This document shows, in pieces, positions 19,318 through 29,288 of a stretch of DNA of 64,000 bases. Origin of the DNA: Mycobacterium sp. Marseille-P9652 (lineage in GTDB: Bacteria > Actinomycetota > Actinomycetes > Mycobacteriales > Mycobacteriaceae); the NCBI RefSeq assembly GCF_902652685.1, contig NZ_CACRUY010000007.1:1-64000 (forward strand). Reading direction: 5' to 3'. A program made the position numbers and the translations under genes. The notes under the pieces are model-generated. The model did no database searches. It was not told the origin of the DNA and saw only the letters and a list, made by a program, of their open reading frames with translations. Numbering within the stretch: the first letter of the stretch is position 1; every line of letters begins with the position of its first letter.

Positions 19318-20235
19318 TCACACCGCGTTGTCGCGCTTGTCGCGCAGCACCGCGCTGCTGTAGGTGACGTCGGAGAAGGCGGCCGCGAGGTCGTCGTCGG
19401 GATAGTCGAACCCGTTCGCGGCGTGCAGCTCAGCGACGGTCTGCGACGACGTGTCCCAGCCACGCTCGGCCAGGTAGTCCAGGATGTGGCTGCGCTGGCC
19501 GTGGTACACCAGGTCGTTGAAGTCGATCTCGAAGCCCAGCTCGCTCATCCGGTCGTGGTGCGAACGCCAGCGCTCGTCCTCGAAAATCGCCGTGTCCGGC
19601 ACGAACTCGAAGGCCAGCCGGCTACCCGGGGCGCTCAGCGCGGTGACGTTGTCGAACAGCGCGTCCTGCGCGTCGTCCGGCAGGTAGACCAGCAGGCCCT
19701 CCGCGCTCCACGCCGACGGGGCCTGCGGGTCGAATCCCGCCGCCCGCAGCGCCGTGGCCCAGTCGTCGCGCAGGTCGACGGCCACGGTGCGCCGCTCGGC
19801 CGTCGGCTCGGCCCCGAGGTCGCTCAGGGTCAGAGTCTTGAACTCGATGACCTCGGGCATGTCAACCTCGTAGACGACGGTGCCCGCCGGCCACGGCAGG
19901 CGGTAGGCACGGGCGTCGAGCCCCGACGCCAAGATCACGGCCTGGCGCACGCCGGCCTGCGCCGCGTCGAGGAAGAACCGGTCGTAGAACCGGGTTCGGC
20001 AGCCCATCCCCCTGGCCATCCGATGCGGATCGAACTCGATGTCCCCACCGGTGGGAATCTCGCCGTTGACCAGCCGCACGTAGACGTCGATGCCCACGGC
20101 GCGCACCAGCGGCGCGGCGTAGGGGTCGTCGATGATCTTCTCGTCGGTCGACAGCGCCCGCTGCGCCGCGACCATCGTGGCCGTCGCGCCGACGCTCGTC
20201 GCCAGATCCCAACGATCGCGATCGGTGCGAGCCAT
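19318..20235 (-). CDS. Class I SAM-dependent methyltransferase (Rv0830-like)
   Basis: 305 aa of the mycobacterial putative S-adenosyl-methionine methyltransferase family (PPM1/LCMT-like fold). Opening [16 protein letters not shown] and F-Y-D-R-F-F are family hallmarks; SAM-binding region [22 protein letters not shown] follows. GGAAGGA precedes the ATG. Methyl acceptor unknown. Tail-to-tail with the TIGR04255 gene with only 9 bp between stops. Confidence 0.88.
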   Translation of the reverse strand: MARTDRDRWDLATSVGATATMVAAQRALSTDEKIIDDPYAAPLVRAVGIDVYVRLVNGEIPTGGDIEFDPHRMARGMGCRTRFYDRFFLDAAQAGVRQAVILASGLDARAYRLPWPAGTVVYEVDMPEVIEFKTLTLSDLGAEPTAERRTVAVDLRDDWATALRAAGFDPQAPSAWSAEGLLVYLPDDAQDALFDNVTALSAPGSRLAFEFVPDTAIFEDERWRSHHDRMSELGFEIDFNDLVYHGQRSHILDYLAERGWDTSSQTVAELHAANGFDYPDDDLAAAFSDVTYSSAVLRDKRDNAV

Positions 20236-20351
20236 GGTCGTGTCCTTCCGGCCGAAAAATATAGACAGGCTTAGTACTACCACAGCGCGGTGAGGCCACA
20301 CGCCGCAACTACGCTGCGGGGTACCTGTTTCGCCAGCGCCCCGGAGGCCTC

Positions 20352-20852
20352 ATGACCGACTTCGCCGAGCGCACCATCGAACTCGCCCGCGCGAACGTCG
20401 CCGAGGGCGGCCGGCCATTTGCGACGGTGATCGTGCGAAACGACGAGGTGATCGCCGAAAGCGCCAACAAGGTGGCCCAGACCAACGATCCGACCGCCCA
20501 CGCCGAAATCCTGGCGATCCGCGACGCCTGCACCAAGCTCGGCGCCGAGCACCTGGTGGATTGCACCATCTACGTGCTGGCCCACCCGTGCCCCATGTGC
20601 CTGGGTTCCCTGTACTACTGCTCGCCCCGGGAAGTCGTTTTCCTCACCACCCGCGAGTCCTATGAGCAGTACTACCTCGACGACCGGAAGTATTTCGAGG
20701 TGTCGACCTTCTACGAGGAATTCGCGAAGACCTGGGATCAGCGTCGCCTGCCGATGCGCTACGAACCGCGTTCCGCAGCGGTCGACGTCTACCGAAGCTG
20801 GAACGAGCGCAACGGCGGTCAGCCACGCTCGACCGTGGTGCCACCGGGCTGA
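20352..20852 (+). CDS. Nucleoside/nucleobase deaminase (Rv0828c-like)
   Basis: 166 aa, cytidine-deaminase fold of the guanine deaminase/tRNA-adenosine branch. Zinc site is complete: H-A-E (His ligand and catalytic Glu) and P-C-P-M-C (two Cys ligands). GGAGG precedes the ATG. Substrate cannot be fixed from sequence; guanine or a related purine is likely from family resemblance. Gap of 19 bp to kmtR, which has its own promoter. Confidence 0.85.
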   Translation: MTDFAERTIELARANVAEGGRPFATVIVRNDEVIAESANKVAQTNDPTAHAEILAIRDACTKLGAEHLVDCTIYVLAHPCPMCLGSLYYCSPREVVFLTTRESYEQYYLDDRKYFEVSTFYEEFAKTWDQRRLPMRYEPRSAAVDVYRSWNERNGGQPRSTVVPPG

Positions 20853-20859
20853 ATTGGTC

Positions 20860-20885
20860 TACTATCTGCGCATGCATGCAGATAG
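20860..20885 (+). promoter_or_regulatory. kmtR leaderless promoter overlapped by inverted repeat operator
   Basis: TACTAT at 20860-20865 is a good mycobacterial -10 box, placing the transcript start at the ATG 20872. CTATCTGC at 20862-20869 and GCAGATAG at 20878-20885 form a perfect 8-bp inverted repeat with an 8-nt spacer across that start. The layout fits autorepression by an ArsR/SmtB protein. Confidence 0.65.
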
Positions 20886-21279
20886 CCGCGAACGCCGCCT
20901 GCCCGACGACCAGGCCGGCCTGGTGGTCGAGGTCTTCCGGATGCTGGCCGACGCGACCCGCGTGCAGGTGCTGTGGTCGCTGACGGACCGCGAGATGTCG
21001 GTCAACGAGCTCGCCGAGCACGTCGGAAAGCCCGCGCCCTCGGTCTCGCAGCACCTCGCCAAGCTCCGCATGGCCCGATTGGTGCGCACGCGGCGGGAGG
21101 GCACGACGATCTTCTACAGCCTCGAGAACGACCACGTGCGCCAGCTCGTCATCGACGCGGTGTTCAACGCCGAGCATGCCGGTCCGGGGGTTCCGCATCA
21201 CCACCGCGGCCGCGGCGAGCTGAAGACCGCCCCGGAACCGTCGTCCGGTGCCTCCCGCGTGCAGGGCGGCGCCGGCTGA
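20872..21279 (+). CDS. kmtR: ArsR/SmtB-family nickel/cobalt sensor KmtR
   Basis: 135 aa winged-helix repressor. Recognition helix region SVNELAEHVGKPAPSVSQHL; C-terminal metal site with His88, Glu101, His102, His110 and His111, the residues described for M. tuberculosis KmtR (Rv0827c), plus Asp87. KmtR represses its own gene and a cation-diffusion efflux gene until Ni or Co binds. The efflux gene is not in this window. The Gly/Ala tail after residue 112 is variable in the family. Transcript is probably leaderless, which fixes the start. Confidence 0.92.
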   Translation: MHADSRERRLPDDQAGLVVEVFRMLADATRVQVLWSLTDREMSVNELAEHVGKPAPSVSQHLAKLRMARLVRTRREGTTIFYSLENDHVRQLVIDAVFNAEHAGPGVPHHHRGRGELKTAPEPSSGASRVQGGAG

Positions 21280-21293
21280 CCGGTGTGTGACCC

Positions 21294-22322
21294 CTAGGAA
21301 ACGTTGGGGCAGTAGTGCTTTGGATCTCCGCGCTCGTCGATCGGCGGCAGGTTGCGCGCCGGCGTCTGCGGCAGCGGCGCGTCGGGCGCGATGCGCCCGG
21401 CGGCGCGATCCAGGCCGGCGCGGGCCCGCGGATGCTTGCGGTACCTGGGCGGCACGAAGGCGAAGACCACCCGAACCAGATTGCCGAAGCGCCGGTGCAG
21501 CCACTCGTCGCGGGGCGACCACTCATAGCCCAACCGTTCGCGCACCGCGGGGTGATACAGACCGACCGTCAGCCAGACGAAGAACGGCGCGAACGACTTC
21601 GTCAGCCTCGCCCACAGCCAATCCGGAAGCCACGGGGCGATCGGCGGCTTGTCGTACCTCGTCAGATCGAGCACGGCTCGCGTGGCGAAGTTGTCCTCTA
21701 ACACGTTGCGGCACATGTGGTCCCAGTAGGCCTGGAACTCTTCCCAGGTCTTCGGCACGGGCCGCATGCTCATGCCGTACAGGCGATACCACTGGATGTG
21801 TTCCTCGAAGAGCTGGCGCTTGTCCGCCTCGGTCAGACCACTGCCGAACCGTTCGGCAACGTGGATGGTGCCGACGAAGAAGGTGGTGTGCGCCCAGTAG
21901 AAGACGTCGGGGTTCAGGGCGTGGTAGCGACGTCCTTGATCGTCGACGCCCTTGATGTCGACGTGGTAGTCGCGCACCTCGGCGGCCGTCACCGGGGCGC
22001 GGTCACCGTCGAAGACCACGCCCCCGATCGGGTACAGCGACCGCATTACCCGGGGCAAGGGCTCCCGCAGAAAGGTCGAATGTTGCTCGACGGCCGCGCC
22101 CAGCTGGGGGTGCATGTTCTGCATGGAGCCGGCGAACGGGCCCTGCAGTATGCCGCGCCAGTCGCCGAAGTACTTCCACGTCAGCGAGTCGGGTCCGAGC
22201 GGCGTCGGCGGTGCCTCGTAGCCGAGGGTCGACACCGGGCAGCCCGAAGCGACGCCGACGGCGGCGTCGGGCGCGTCGTCGCAGCTGGTCTGCGGGCGGT
22301 CGGCGGACGTATGTTGAGTCAC
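21294..22322 (-). CDS. Oxygenase MpaB family protein (DUF2236, Rv0826-like)
   Basis: 342 aa. The DUF2236/MpaB pattern is visible: PLPRVMRSLYPIGGVVFDG near residue 90, a heme-type H-x motif region (A-H-T-T-F-F) near 145, and W-Y-R-L-Y-G-M. Relatives include latex oxygenase and fungal MpaB; in mycobacteria the substrate is unknown. GTG start. Divergent from the TetR gene across 65 bp, so the regulator may control it. Tail-to-tail with kmtR (14 bp). Confidence 0.85.
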   Translation of the reverse strand: MTQHTSADRPQTSCDDAPDAAVGVASGCPVSTLGYEAPPTPLGPDSLTWKYFGDWRGILQGPFAGSMQNMHPQLGAAVEQHSTFLREPLPRVMRSLYPIGGVVFDGDRAPVTAAEVRDYHVDIKGVDDQGRRYHALNPDVFYWAHTTFFVGTIHVAERFGSGLTEADKRQLFEEHIQWYRLYGMSMRPVPKTWEEFQAYWDHMCRNVLEDNFATRAVLDLTRYDKPPIAPWLPDWLWARLTKSFAPFFVWLTVGLYHPAVRERLGYEWSPRDEWLHRRFGNLVRVVFAFVPPRYRKHPRARAGLDRAAGRIAPDAPLPQTPARNLPPIDERGDPKHYCPNVS

Positions 22323-22387
22323 TATTGGATCCCTGCGTATCGGTAAAATTGACTACATGCGTTGTCAGAATCCAGCTTAGGAGCGAT

Positions 22388-23002
22388 GTGCCGACCGGTC
22401 AACGACGAAGCCGTTGGACCGGCGTCCCGCTGGAGAGCCGCCTGGCCCTCCGGCGCGACAATCTGATCGCGGCCGGCGTTCAACTGCTCGGCGGCGAGCG
22501 CGGACCGGCGCTGACGGTCCGGGCGGTGTGCCGCAAGGCGGCGCTGACCGAGCGGTACTTCTACGAGAGCTTCGCCGACCGGGACGAGTTCGTGCGCGCG
22601 GTGTACGACGACGTCTGCACACGGGCGATGAATACCCTCACCTCCGCGAAAACCCCCCGCGAGGCCGTCGAACGATTCGTCGAGCTGATGGTCGACGACC
22701 CGGTGCGCGGCCGCGTGCTGCTCCTGGCGCCCGCGGTGGAGCCCGTGCTCACCCGCTCGGGCGCCGAGTGGATGCCCGACTTCATCGACCTGCTGCAGCG
22801 CAAGCTGTCGCGCATCGGCGATCCGGTGGTGCAGACGATGATCGCCACCAGCCTGGTGGGCGGTCTGTCGAGCCTTTTCACCGCCTACCTCAACGGCCGA
22901 CTCGGCGCCACGCGCGAGCAGTTCATCGACTACTGCGTCAACATGCTGTTCACCACGGCCGCCCCGTACGTGCCGACTCCCGAACTCGGGAAATCCGAGT
23001 AG
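22388..23002 (+). CDS. TetR-family transcriptional regulator (Rv0825c-like)
   Basis: 204 aa. N-terminal HTH spans about residues 15-60 (RDNLIAAGVQLLGG, then V-C-R-K-A-A-L-T-E-R-Y-F-Y-E-S-F), the rest is a ligand-binding helical domain with L-V-G-G-L. The GTG start has AGGAG 4 nt before it; an overlapping ATG 2 nt upstream is out of frame. The 65-bp divergent region holds TTGAC...GTCA, an imperfect inverted repeat that may be its site. Possible targets are the divergent MpaB gene and the downstream desA1 (inference). Confidence 0.85.
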   Translation: MPTGQRRSRWTGVPLESRLALRRDNLIAAGVQLLGGERGPALTVRAVCRKAALTERYFYESFADRDEFVRAVYDDVCTRAMNTLTSAKTPREAVERFVELMVDDPVRGRVLLLAPAVEPVLTRSGAEWMPDFIDLLQRKLSRIGDPVVQTMIATSLVGGLSSLFTAYLNGRLGATREQFIDYCVNMLFTTAAPYVPTPELGKSE

Positions 23003-23079
23003 TCCGTATCTTTTTCGCCTCGTTCGGCGCGTCGCGCGGCCCCGCGGCGCGCTCACGAGGGAACTTGATGCTACCGATG

Positions 23080-23117
23080 GACACAGATATATTGACTGCA
23101 ACCCGCAGACACAGATA
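23080..23117 (+). promoter_or_regulatory. Direct repeat in desA1 promoter region
   Basis: GACACAGATA occurs twice, at 23080-23089 and 23108-23117 (28-bp period), just upstream of the desA1 ribosome site. In M. tuberculosis desA1 is repressed by the TetR protein MadR; whether these repeats are that site cannot be told here. Confidence 0.4.
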
Positions 23118-23129
23118 ACTGGAGGCCCA

Positions 23130-24146
23130 ATGTCAGCCGAGCTGACCGACCTACAGCTGTTGCACGAACTTGAACCGGTGGTCGAGAAGAACCTCAACCG
23201 GCACATCAGCATGCACAAGCCCTGGAACCCGCACGACTACATCCCCTGGTCGGACGGCAAGAATTACTACGCCCTGGGCGGCCAGGACTGGCACCCCGAG
23301 GAGAGCAAGCTCTCCGACGTCGCGCAGGTGGCCATGGTGCAGAACCTGGTGACCGAGGACAACCTGCCGTCGTACCACCGCGAGATCGCCATGAACATGG
23401 GGATGGACGGCGCCTGGGGGCAGTGGGTCAACCGCTGGACCGCCGAGGAGAACCGGCACGGCATCGCGCTGCGCGACTACCTGGTGGTGACCCGCGCCGT
23501 CGACCCGGTGGAGCTGGAGTTGCTGCGGCTCGAGGTGGTCAACCGTGGCTTCAGCCCGGGCCAGAACCACCAAGGTGACTTGTTCGCCGAGAGCCTCGCC
23601 CACTCCGTCCTCTACGTCAGTTTCCAGGAACTGGCGACCCGGATCTCGCATCGCAACACCGGCAAGGCCTGCAACGACCCCATCGCCGAGCAGCTGATGG
23701 CCAAGATCTCGGCCGACGAGAACCTGCACATGATCTTCTACCGCGACGTGAGCGAGGCCGTGTTCGAGCTGGCCCCGAACACGGCGATGAAGGCGCTGCA
23801 CCTCATCCTGCGGAACTTCCAGATGCCCGGCTTCCAGGTCCCGGAGTTTCGGCGCAAGGCCGTGGTCATCGCCGTCGGCGGCGTCTACGACCCGCGAATC
23901 CACCTCGACGACGTCGTCATGCCGGTCCTGAAGAAGTGGCGCATCTTCGAGCGCGATGACTTCACCGGCGAGGCGGCCAAGCTGCGGGACGACCTCGCGG
24001 TGCTGGTCAAGGAGCTCGAGGCGTCCTGTGACAAGTTCGAGGAGTCCAAGCGGCGCCAACTCGACCGCGAGGCCCGCACCGGCAAGCGAACCACCGCGTT
24101 CGAGTTGCACAAGACCGCGGGCAAGCTGGCGATGAGCCGCCGGTAG
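23130..24146 (+). CDS. desA1: Acyl-ACP desaturase DesA1
   Basis: 338 aa soluble diiron desaturase. The two iron-binding helices carry E-E-N-R-H-G and D-E-N-L-H-M (the E/D-E-x2-H pattern). In mycobacteria DesA1 is essential and introduces a double bond in the acyl-ACP feeding mycolic acid synthesis. GGAGG stands 5 nt before the ATG. Codirectional with and downstream of the TetR gene; the dus gene begins 7 nt after its stop. Confidence 0.95.
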   Translation: MSAELTDLQLLHELEPVVEKNLNRHISMHKPWNPHDYIPWSDGKNYYALGGQDWHPEESKLSDVAQVAMVQNLVTEDNLPSYHREIAMNMGMDGAWGQWVNRWTAEENRHGIALRDYLVVTRAVDPVELELLRLEVVNRGFSPGQNHQGDLFAESLAHSVLYVSFQELATRISHRNTGKACNDPIAEQLMAKISADENLHMIFYRDVSEAVFELAPNTAMKALHLILRNFQMPGFQVPEFRRKAVVIAVGGVYDPRIHLDDVVMPVLKKWRIFERDDFTGEAAKLRDDLAVLVKELEASCDKFEESKRRQLDREARTGKRTTAFELHKTAGKLAMSRR

Positions 24147-24153
24147 CAGCGCC

Positions 24154-25287
24154 TTGCGTATCGGCCCGATCGAGCTCGCCAGCCCGGTGGTGCTGGCCCC
24201 GATGGCCGGTGTGACGAACGTCGCCTTCCGGACGCTGTGCCGCGAGCTCGAACGCTCGAAGGTCGGCACCGTCAGCGGCCTGTACGTGTGCGAGATGGTC
24301 ACCGCGCGGGCGCTCGTCGAGCGCCACCCGGTCACCATGCACATGACGACGTTCGCGCCGGACGAATCGCCGCGCTCGCTGCAGCTCTACACCGTCGACC
24401 CGGCGACCACGTACGCCGCCGCGCGGATGATCGTCGACGACAACCTCGCCGACCACATCGACATGAACTTCGGCTGCCCGGTGCCCAAGGTCACCAAGCG
24501 CGGCGGCGGCGCGGCGCTGCCGTTCAAGCGCAGGCTCTTCGGCCAGATCGTGGCGGCCGCCGTCCGCGCCACCGAGGGCACCGAGATCCCCGTGACGGTC
24601 AAGTTCCGCATCGGCATCGACGACGAACACCACACGCACCTGGACGCCGGCCGCATCGCCGAGGCCGAGGGCGCGGCCGCCGTCGCCCTGCACGCCCGCA
24701 CGGCCGCGCAGCGCTACTCCGGCACGGCCGACTGGAACCAGATCGCCCGGCTCAAGCAGCACGTGCGGACGATCCCGGTGCTCGGCAATGGCGACATCTA
24801 CGACGCCAGCGACGCGTTGGCGATGATGGCCAGCACCGGGTGCGACGGCGTCGTGATCGGGCGCGGCTGCCTCGGCCGGCCGTGGCTGTTCGCCGAACTG
24901 TCGGCCGCGTTCACCGGTAGCACCCCGCCCACGCCGCCCACCCTGGGTGAGGTCGCCGACATCGTCCGCCGGCACGGGCGGCTGCTGGCCGAGCACTTCG
25001 GCGAGGATAAGGGCATGCGGGACATCCGCAAGCACGTCGCCTGGTACCTGCACGGATTCCCCGCGGGATCCGAGCTGCGCCGCGCACTCGCGATGGTCCG
25101 GACGCTCGACGAGCTCGACTCGCTGCTCGACCGGCTGGACGGCTCGGTGCCGTTCCCGGACGCCGCGACCGGGCCGCGGGGCCGGCAGGGATCGCCCGCC
25201 CGCGTGGCGCTGCCCGACGGGTGGCTGACCGACCCCGACGACTGCACCGTCCCCGCCGGAGCCGACGTCATGCACTCCGGCGGCTGA
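24154..25287 (+). CDS. dus: tRNA-dihydrouridine synthase
   Basis: 377 aa FMN enzyme reducing uridine in tRNA D-loops. Seen: A-P-M-A-G-V-T-N FMN loop, M-N-F-G-C-P with the catalytic Cys (the N-F-G-C-P-V-P-K-V motif), K-F-R-I-G, H-A-R-T-x3-R-Y-S and G-N-G-D-I. Start is TTG at 24154, 7 nt after desA1, so translation is likely coupled. Orthologue of Rv0823c. The C-terminal 60 residues extend past the catalytic core and are Pro/Gly rich. Confidence 0.93.
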   Translation: MRIGPIELASPVVLAPMAGVTNVAFRTLCRELERSKVGTVSGLYVCEMVTARALVERHPVTMHMTTFAPDESPRSLQLYTVDPATTYAAARMIVDDNLADHIDMNFGCPVPKVTKRGGGAALPFKRRLFGQIVAAAVRATEGTEIPVTVKFRIGIDDEHHTHLDAGRIAEAEGAAAVALHARTAAQRYSGTADWNQIARLKQHVRTIPVLGNGDIYDASDALAMMASTGCDGVVIGRGCLGRPWLFAELSAAFTGSTPPTPPTLGEVADIVRRHGRLLAEHFGEDKGMRDIRKHVAWYLHGFPAGSELRRALAMVRTLDELDSLLDRLDGSVPFPDAATGPRGRQGSPARVALPDGWLTDPDDCTVPAGADVMHSGG

Positions 25288-25524
25288 ACCGCAACCTGCG
25301 CGAAATCGCGTCGAAGCCGATTACTCAGTACGATGTGGACCTTGCTGCAGTGCGCTTTGTGGGGGAGCGATTCGGGCCGCCACACGAGCATGACGACCGC
25401 CACGTGAACCCCGCTGGGTGACGTGGTCGCGGCACTGACGACGCCAGTGCCGCCCCGACAGGTGTGCCGGACACCGCGAGTGTCCGCACCAGAGCTTGCG
25501 TGAGTGTTTTGGAGGCCGGTGGAC

Positions 25525-27618
25525 ATGGGTGACGGCGGGCACGACGCCACTCCCCACCGTCGGCGCGGATCGGGCCGCCCTGAGGCGCCGGGGGCGCAGC
25601 CGCTCAGCGCCGCGCCGTGGGAGCGGTTCGCCGAGGCGCCGAGCGACGACAGCGTTCACCGGTGGCAGCCCGAGCCGCCTGCCGAGGACCCGGATTCCCT
25701 GGATGCCCACGCCGACCAGGCCGGCTCCCACGCCGCCGGGGCGCTGACCGTCGCGGACCTGATCGCCAAAGTCGGTGCGCCCGCCCCGACACGGCCCGCT
25801 CATCACCACGTCGCCCCCGATGACGAGGCCGCCGAGGTGCCCGTCGAACTCCAGGACACCCAGGTGATCGACACGGTGGCCTACTCGTCGGAGGTCGTCT
25901 CCGAGCTTCCCGATCTCGGGGCCGCGAACTACCCGTGCGACGACGAGCCCGACCCCGGCTCGGCGGCCCCGAGGTTGCGCCGCGGTGGGCGCGGTCGCCC
26001 GCACCGGGCACCGGAGGAGGCCGCCGGCACCGAGGAACCGGGAGCGCGCCACCGGCGCCGCCCGGTGCTCGTGGCCGCGCGGTCGCTGATGGCCCTGGCC
26101 GCGGTGCTCGCCCTCGCCATGACGGGCGGGGCGTGGCAGTGGAGCACCTCGAAGAACGCGCGGCTGAACACGATCAGTGCGCTCGACCCGAACTCGGGCG
26201 ACATCCGCGACCGGGCCGGCCAGTACGGCGACGAGGACTTCCTCATCGTCGGGATCGACTCCCGCATGGGCGAGAACGCCGAGATGGGCGCCGGCGACAC
26301 CGAGGACGCCGGGGGTGCCCGCTCGGACACCATCATGCTGGTCAACATCCCGGCTAACCGCAAACGCGTTGTCGCGGTGTCGTTCCCGCGCGACCTGGCG
26401 ATCACTCCCATCCAATGCGAGGCCTGGAATCCCGACACGGGCAAGTACGGGCCCGTGTACGACCAGAAGAAGGGCACGTTCGGGCCCAAGATGGTCTACA
26501 CCGAGACCAAGCTGAACTCGACGTTCTCGTTCGGCGGCCCGAAGTGCCTGGTGAAGGAGATCCAGAAGCTGTCCGGCCTGAGCATCAACCGCTTCATCGC
26601 CGTCGACTTCGCCGGATTCGCGAAAATGGTTGACGCGCTCGGCGGCGTCGAGGTCTGCAGCAAGACCCCGTTGCACGACTACGAACTCGGCACGGTGCTC
26701 GAGCACGCCGGACGCCAGGTCGTCGACGGGCCCACGGCGTTGAACTACGTGCGCGCCCGCCAGGTCACCACCGAAACCAACGGCGACTACGGACGAATCA
26801 AGCGCCAACAGCGGTTCCTGTCGTCGCTGCTGCGATCCCTCATCTCCGAAGACACGATGTTCGACCTGAACAAGCTCAACAACGTCGTCAACCTGGTCAT
26901 CAACGACACCTACGTCGACAACGTCCAGACCAAGGACCTGGTCCAGCTCGGGCAGTCGTTGCAGGGCATGGCCGCCGGGCACATGACGTTTGTGACCGTC
27001 CCGACGGGCGTCACCGACCAGAACGGCGACGAACCGCCGCGCATGGCCGACATGCGGGCGCTGTTCGACGCCATCATCAACGACGACCCGCTGCCGGAGG
27101 AGAACGACCAGAACGCGCAGAGCCTCGATTCGTCGTCGACCACGGGCCCGACCAAAGCACCGACCACGAAGAAGACGCCGCCGCCCACTCCGGAGGCCCA
27201 GCACGAGCAGGTCACGGCAACCTCGCCGGGCGACGTGACGGTGCGGGTGTCCAACGCGACCACCCAAAGCGGGCTGGCGTCGAGCGCGACGAGCCAGCTC
27301 AAGCGCAACGGGTTCAACGTGATGACGCCTGATGACTACCCCAGTTCGGTGAGCACGACGACGGTGCTGTTCTCGGCCGGCAACGAGCAGGCCGCCGCGA
27401 CGGTTGCGGCATCGTTCACCAACCCCAAGGTTCAGCGGGTCTCGGGCTACGGGCAGGTCGTGCAGGTGGTGCTTGGACCCGATTTCAACTCGGTGGGCGC
27501 TCCCCCGCCCAGCGGCTCGTCGATCAGCATGCAGATCGAGCGCAGTTCCGGCAGCGCGCCCGCGAAGCTGCCCGAGGACCTGACGGTGACCAACGCCGCC
27601 GACACCACCTGCGAATAG
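25525..27618 (+). CDS. LytR-CpsA-Psr family cell-wall ligase with LytR_C domain (Rv0822c-like)
   Basis: 697 aa. A long Pro/Asp/Glu-rich cytosolic N-terminus (1-185), one membrane helix (about 190-212, [19 protein letters not shown]), an LCP domain (about 250-420; [13 protein letters not shown] and N-Y-V-R-A-R motifs with the Arg/Asp that hold polyprenyl phosphate), and a LytR_C domain (about 570-660; V-T-V-R-V-S-N-A-T). LCP enzymes attach arabinogalactan to peptidoglycan. GGAGG lies 9 nt before the ATG. It is encoded between dus and phoU on the same strand. Confidence 0.9.
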   Translation: MGDGGHDATPHRRRGSGRPEAPGAQPLSAAPWERFAEAPSDDSVHRWQPEPPAEDPDSLDAHADQAGSHAAGALTVADLIAKVGAPAPTRPAHHHVAPDDEAAEVPVELQDTQVIDTVAYSSEVVSELPDLGAANYPCDDEPDPGSAAPRLRRGGRGRPHRAPEEAAGTEEPGARHRRRPVLVAARSLMALAAVLALAMTGGAWQWSTSKNARLNTISALDPNSGDIRDRAGQYGDEDFLIVGIDSRMGENAEMGAGDTEDAGGARSDTIMLVNIPANRKRVVAVSFPRDLAITPIQCEAWNPDTGKYGPVYDQKKGTFGPKMVYTETKLNSTFSFGGPKCLVKEIQKLSGLSINRFIAVDFAGFAKMVDALGGVEVCSKTPLHDYELGTVLEHAGRQVVDGPTALNYVRARQVTTETNGDYGRIKRQQRFLSSLLRSLISEDTMFDLNKLNNVVNLVINDTYVDNVQTKDLVQLGQSLQGMAAGHMTFVTVPTGVTDQNGDEPPRMADMRALFDAIINDDPLPEENDQNAQSLDSSSTTGPTKAPTTKKTPPPTPEAQHEQVTATSPGDVTVRVSNATTQSGLASSATSQLKRNGFNVMTPDDYPSSVSTTTVLFSAGNEQAAATVAASFTNPKVQRVSGYGQVVQVVLGPDFNSVGAPPPSGSSISMQIERSSGSAPAKLPEDLTVTNAADTTCE

Positions 27619-27661
27619 CCGCCTTTCAGCGCGCGCCGCCACGTTTTCGCCGCGAAGAACG

Positions 27662-27674
27662 TAGGCTGGGTCAC
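27662..27674 (+). promoter_or_regulatory. Likely leaderless promoter of phoU
   Basis: TAGGCT at 27662-27667 lies 7 nt before the ATG at 27675, the usual mycobacterial -10 spacing for a transcript starting at the start codon; no ribosome site is present. Confidence 0.55.
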
Positions 27675-28364
27675 ATGCGGACCGCCTACCACGAGCAGCT
27701 CGAGGAGTTGTCCGAGCGGCTCGGCGACATGTGCGGGCTGGCCGGAATCGCCATGGAGCGAGCGACGCAAGCCCTGCTCCAGGCCGACCTGGTGCTGGCC
27801 GAGCAAGTCATCTCCGATCACGAGAAGATCGCCACGCTGAGCGCCCGCGCGGAGGAGAGCGCGTTCGTGCTGCTGGCCCTACAGGCCCCGGTCGCCGGCG
27901 ATCTCAGGTCGATCGTGAGCGCGATCCAGATGGTCGCCGACATCGACCGGATGGGCGCGCTGGCCCTGCACGTCGCCAAGATCGCGCGCCGCCGGCACCC
28001 CCAACACGCGTTGCCCGAGGAAGTCAACGGCTATTTCGCCGAAATGGGCCGCGTCGCAGTCGAATTGGGTAACAGCGCACAGGAAGTCGTGTTGTCGCAC
28101 GACCCCGAGAAGGCCGCCCGGATCCGCGAAGAAGACGACGCCATGGACGATCTGCACCGGCACCTGTTCTCGGTGCTGATGGACCGTGAGTGGAAACACG
28201 GCGTCGCGGCCGCCGTCGACGTGACGCTGTTGGGCCGCTTCTACGAGCGCTTCGCCGATCACGCCGTCGAGGTGGCCCGGCGGGTCATCTTTTTGGCGAC
28301 GGGCAGTCTCCCCGAGGACGACGCGAAACCCGCCCCGCGTCAGACCGACGAATCATCCGCCTGA
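27675..28364 (+). CDS. phoU: Phosphate uptake regulator PhoU/PhoY2
   Basis: 229 aa, two three-helix PhoU bundles (1-110 and 120-215) with the E-x3-D metal-type motifs (D-I-D-R-M-G-A-L-A in the first, F-Y-E-R-F-A-D-H-A in the second). PhoU links the Pst transporter to the SenX3-RegX3 two-component system and affects persistence in mycobacteria (phoY1/phoY2). Orthologue of Rv0821c by position. Convergent with phoT. Confidence 0.93.
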   Translation: MRTAYHEQLEELSERLGDMCGLAGIAMERATQALLQADLVLAEQVISDHEKIATLSARAEESAFVLLALQAPVAGDLRSIVSAIQMVADIDRMGALALHVAKIARRRHPQHALPEEVNGYFAEMGRVAVELGNSAQEVVLSHDPEKAARIREEDDAMDDLHRHLFSVLMDREWKHGVAAAVDVTLLGRFYERFADHAVEVARRVIFLATGSLPEDDAKPAPRQTDESSA

Positions 28365-28414
28365 CACAGGCTGTTTCAGCGCCGGATTGCCGCGCCCCTC
28401 GGGAGTGAACTCAC

Positions 28415-28480
28415 GGCGTCGAGTGTGCGCACAGGGCGCCGAAACGCCGAAATCACCTCCACCAGTACACACTCGACGCC
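28415..28480. terminator. Long-armed hairpin between convergent phoU and phoT
   Basis: GGCGTCGAGTGTG (28415-28427) and CACACTCGACGCC (28468-28480) are perfect 13-bp complementary arms around a 40-nt loop. Placed between two converging genes it may stop both transcripts; the loop is long for an intrinsic terminator, so it could also be a dispersed intergenic repeat. Confidence 0.5.
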
Positions 28481-28511
28481 CTGACGCCCGGCCGCGCCGT
28501 GGCCGCCGCCC

Positions 28512-29288
28512 CTAGCCGAAGCGCCCGGAAATGTAGTCCTCGGTGGCTTTCTGGCTCGGGTTCGAATAGATCTTCTCGGTGCTGTCGATCTCGATCAATC
28601 GGCCGGGCTTCCCCGTCGCTTCCAGGTTGAAGAACGCGGTGTAGTCGCTCACCCGGGCGGCCTGTTGCATGTTGTGGGTGACGATCACGATCGTGTAGTC
28701 CTGCTTCAGCTCGCTGATCAGGTCTTCGACGGCCATCGTCGAGATCGGGTCGAGCGCCGAGCAGGGCTCGTCCATCAGCAACACGTCGGGCTGCACCGCG
28801 ATCGCCCGCGCGATGCACAGGCGCTGCTGCTGGCCACCGGACAATCCGCCGCCGGGCCTGTCCAACCGGTCCTTGACCTCGTCCCACAGGTTCGCGCCGC
28901 GCAATGAGCGTTCGGCCACCTCGTCGAGCACCTGGCGGTTGCGCACACCCTGCAGCTTCAGCCCCGCCACCACGTTGTCTTTGATCGACATGGCGGGGAA
29001 GGGATTCGGCCGCTGGAAGACCATCCCGATCGCGCGACGCACACCCACCGGGTCGACACCGGGCGCGTAGATGTCTTCGCCGTCGAGCAGCACGCTGCCC
29101 TCGACGCGGCCACCCGGCACCACCTCGTGCATCCGGTTGAGCGTGCGCAGCACCGTCGTCTTGCCGCACCCCGACGAACCGATGAACGCCGTCACGCTGC
29201 GCGGCAGAACCGACATCGTCACATCCGCGACCGCGTGGAACGCCCCGTAATAGATGTTGACGCCCTTGAGGTCCAGCCGCTTGGCCAC
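28512..29288 (-). CDS. phoT: Phosphate ABC transporter ATPase PstB/PhoT
   Basis: 258 aa. Walker [10 protein letters not shown]-loop F-Q-R-P-N-P-F-P typical of PstB, signature L-S-G-G-Q-Q-Q-R, Walker [14 protein letters not shown]-loop V-T-H-N-M-Q-Q. It powers phosphate import. GTG start with AGGAG upstream, directly abutting a 51-codon frame. The membrane subunits pstC and pstA that should sit before it are absent here, as in M. tuberculosis where phoT is isolated. Confidence 0.95.
   Translation of the reverse strand: MAKRLDLKGVNIYYGAFHAVADVTMSVLPRSVTAFIGSSGCGKTTVLRTLNRMHEVVPGGRVEGSVLLDGEDIYAPGVDPVGVRRAIGMVFQRPNPFPAMSIKDNVVAGLKLQGVRNRQVLDEVAERSLRGANLWDEVKDRLDRPGGGLSGGQQQRLCIARAIAVQPDVLLMDEPCSALDPISTMAVEDLISELKQDYTIVIVTHNMQQAARVSDYTAFFNLEATGKPGRLIEIDSTEKIYSNPSQKATEDYISGRFG

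Noticed and set aside
25321-27642. 773-codon minus-strand frame
   Set aside because: Antisense to the LCP gene, whose domains are clear; long open antisense frames are common in high-GC DNA.
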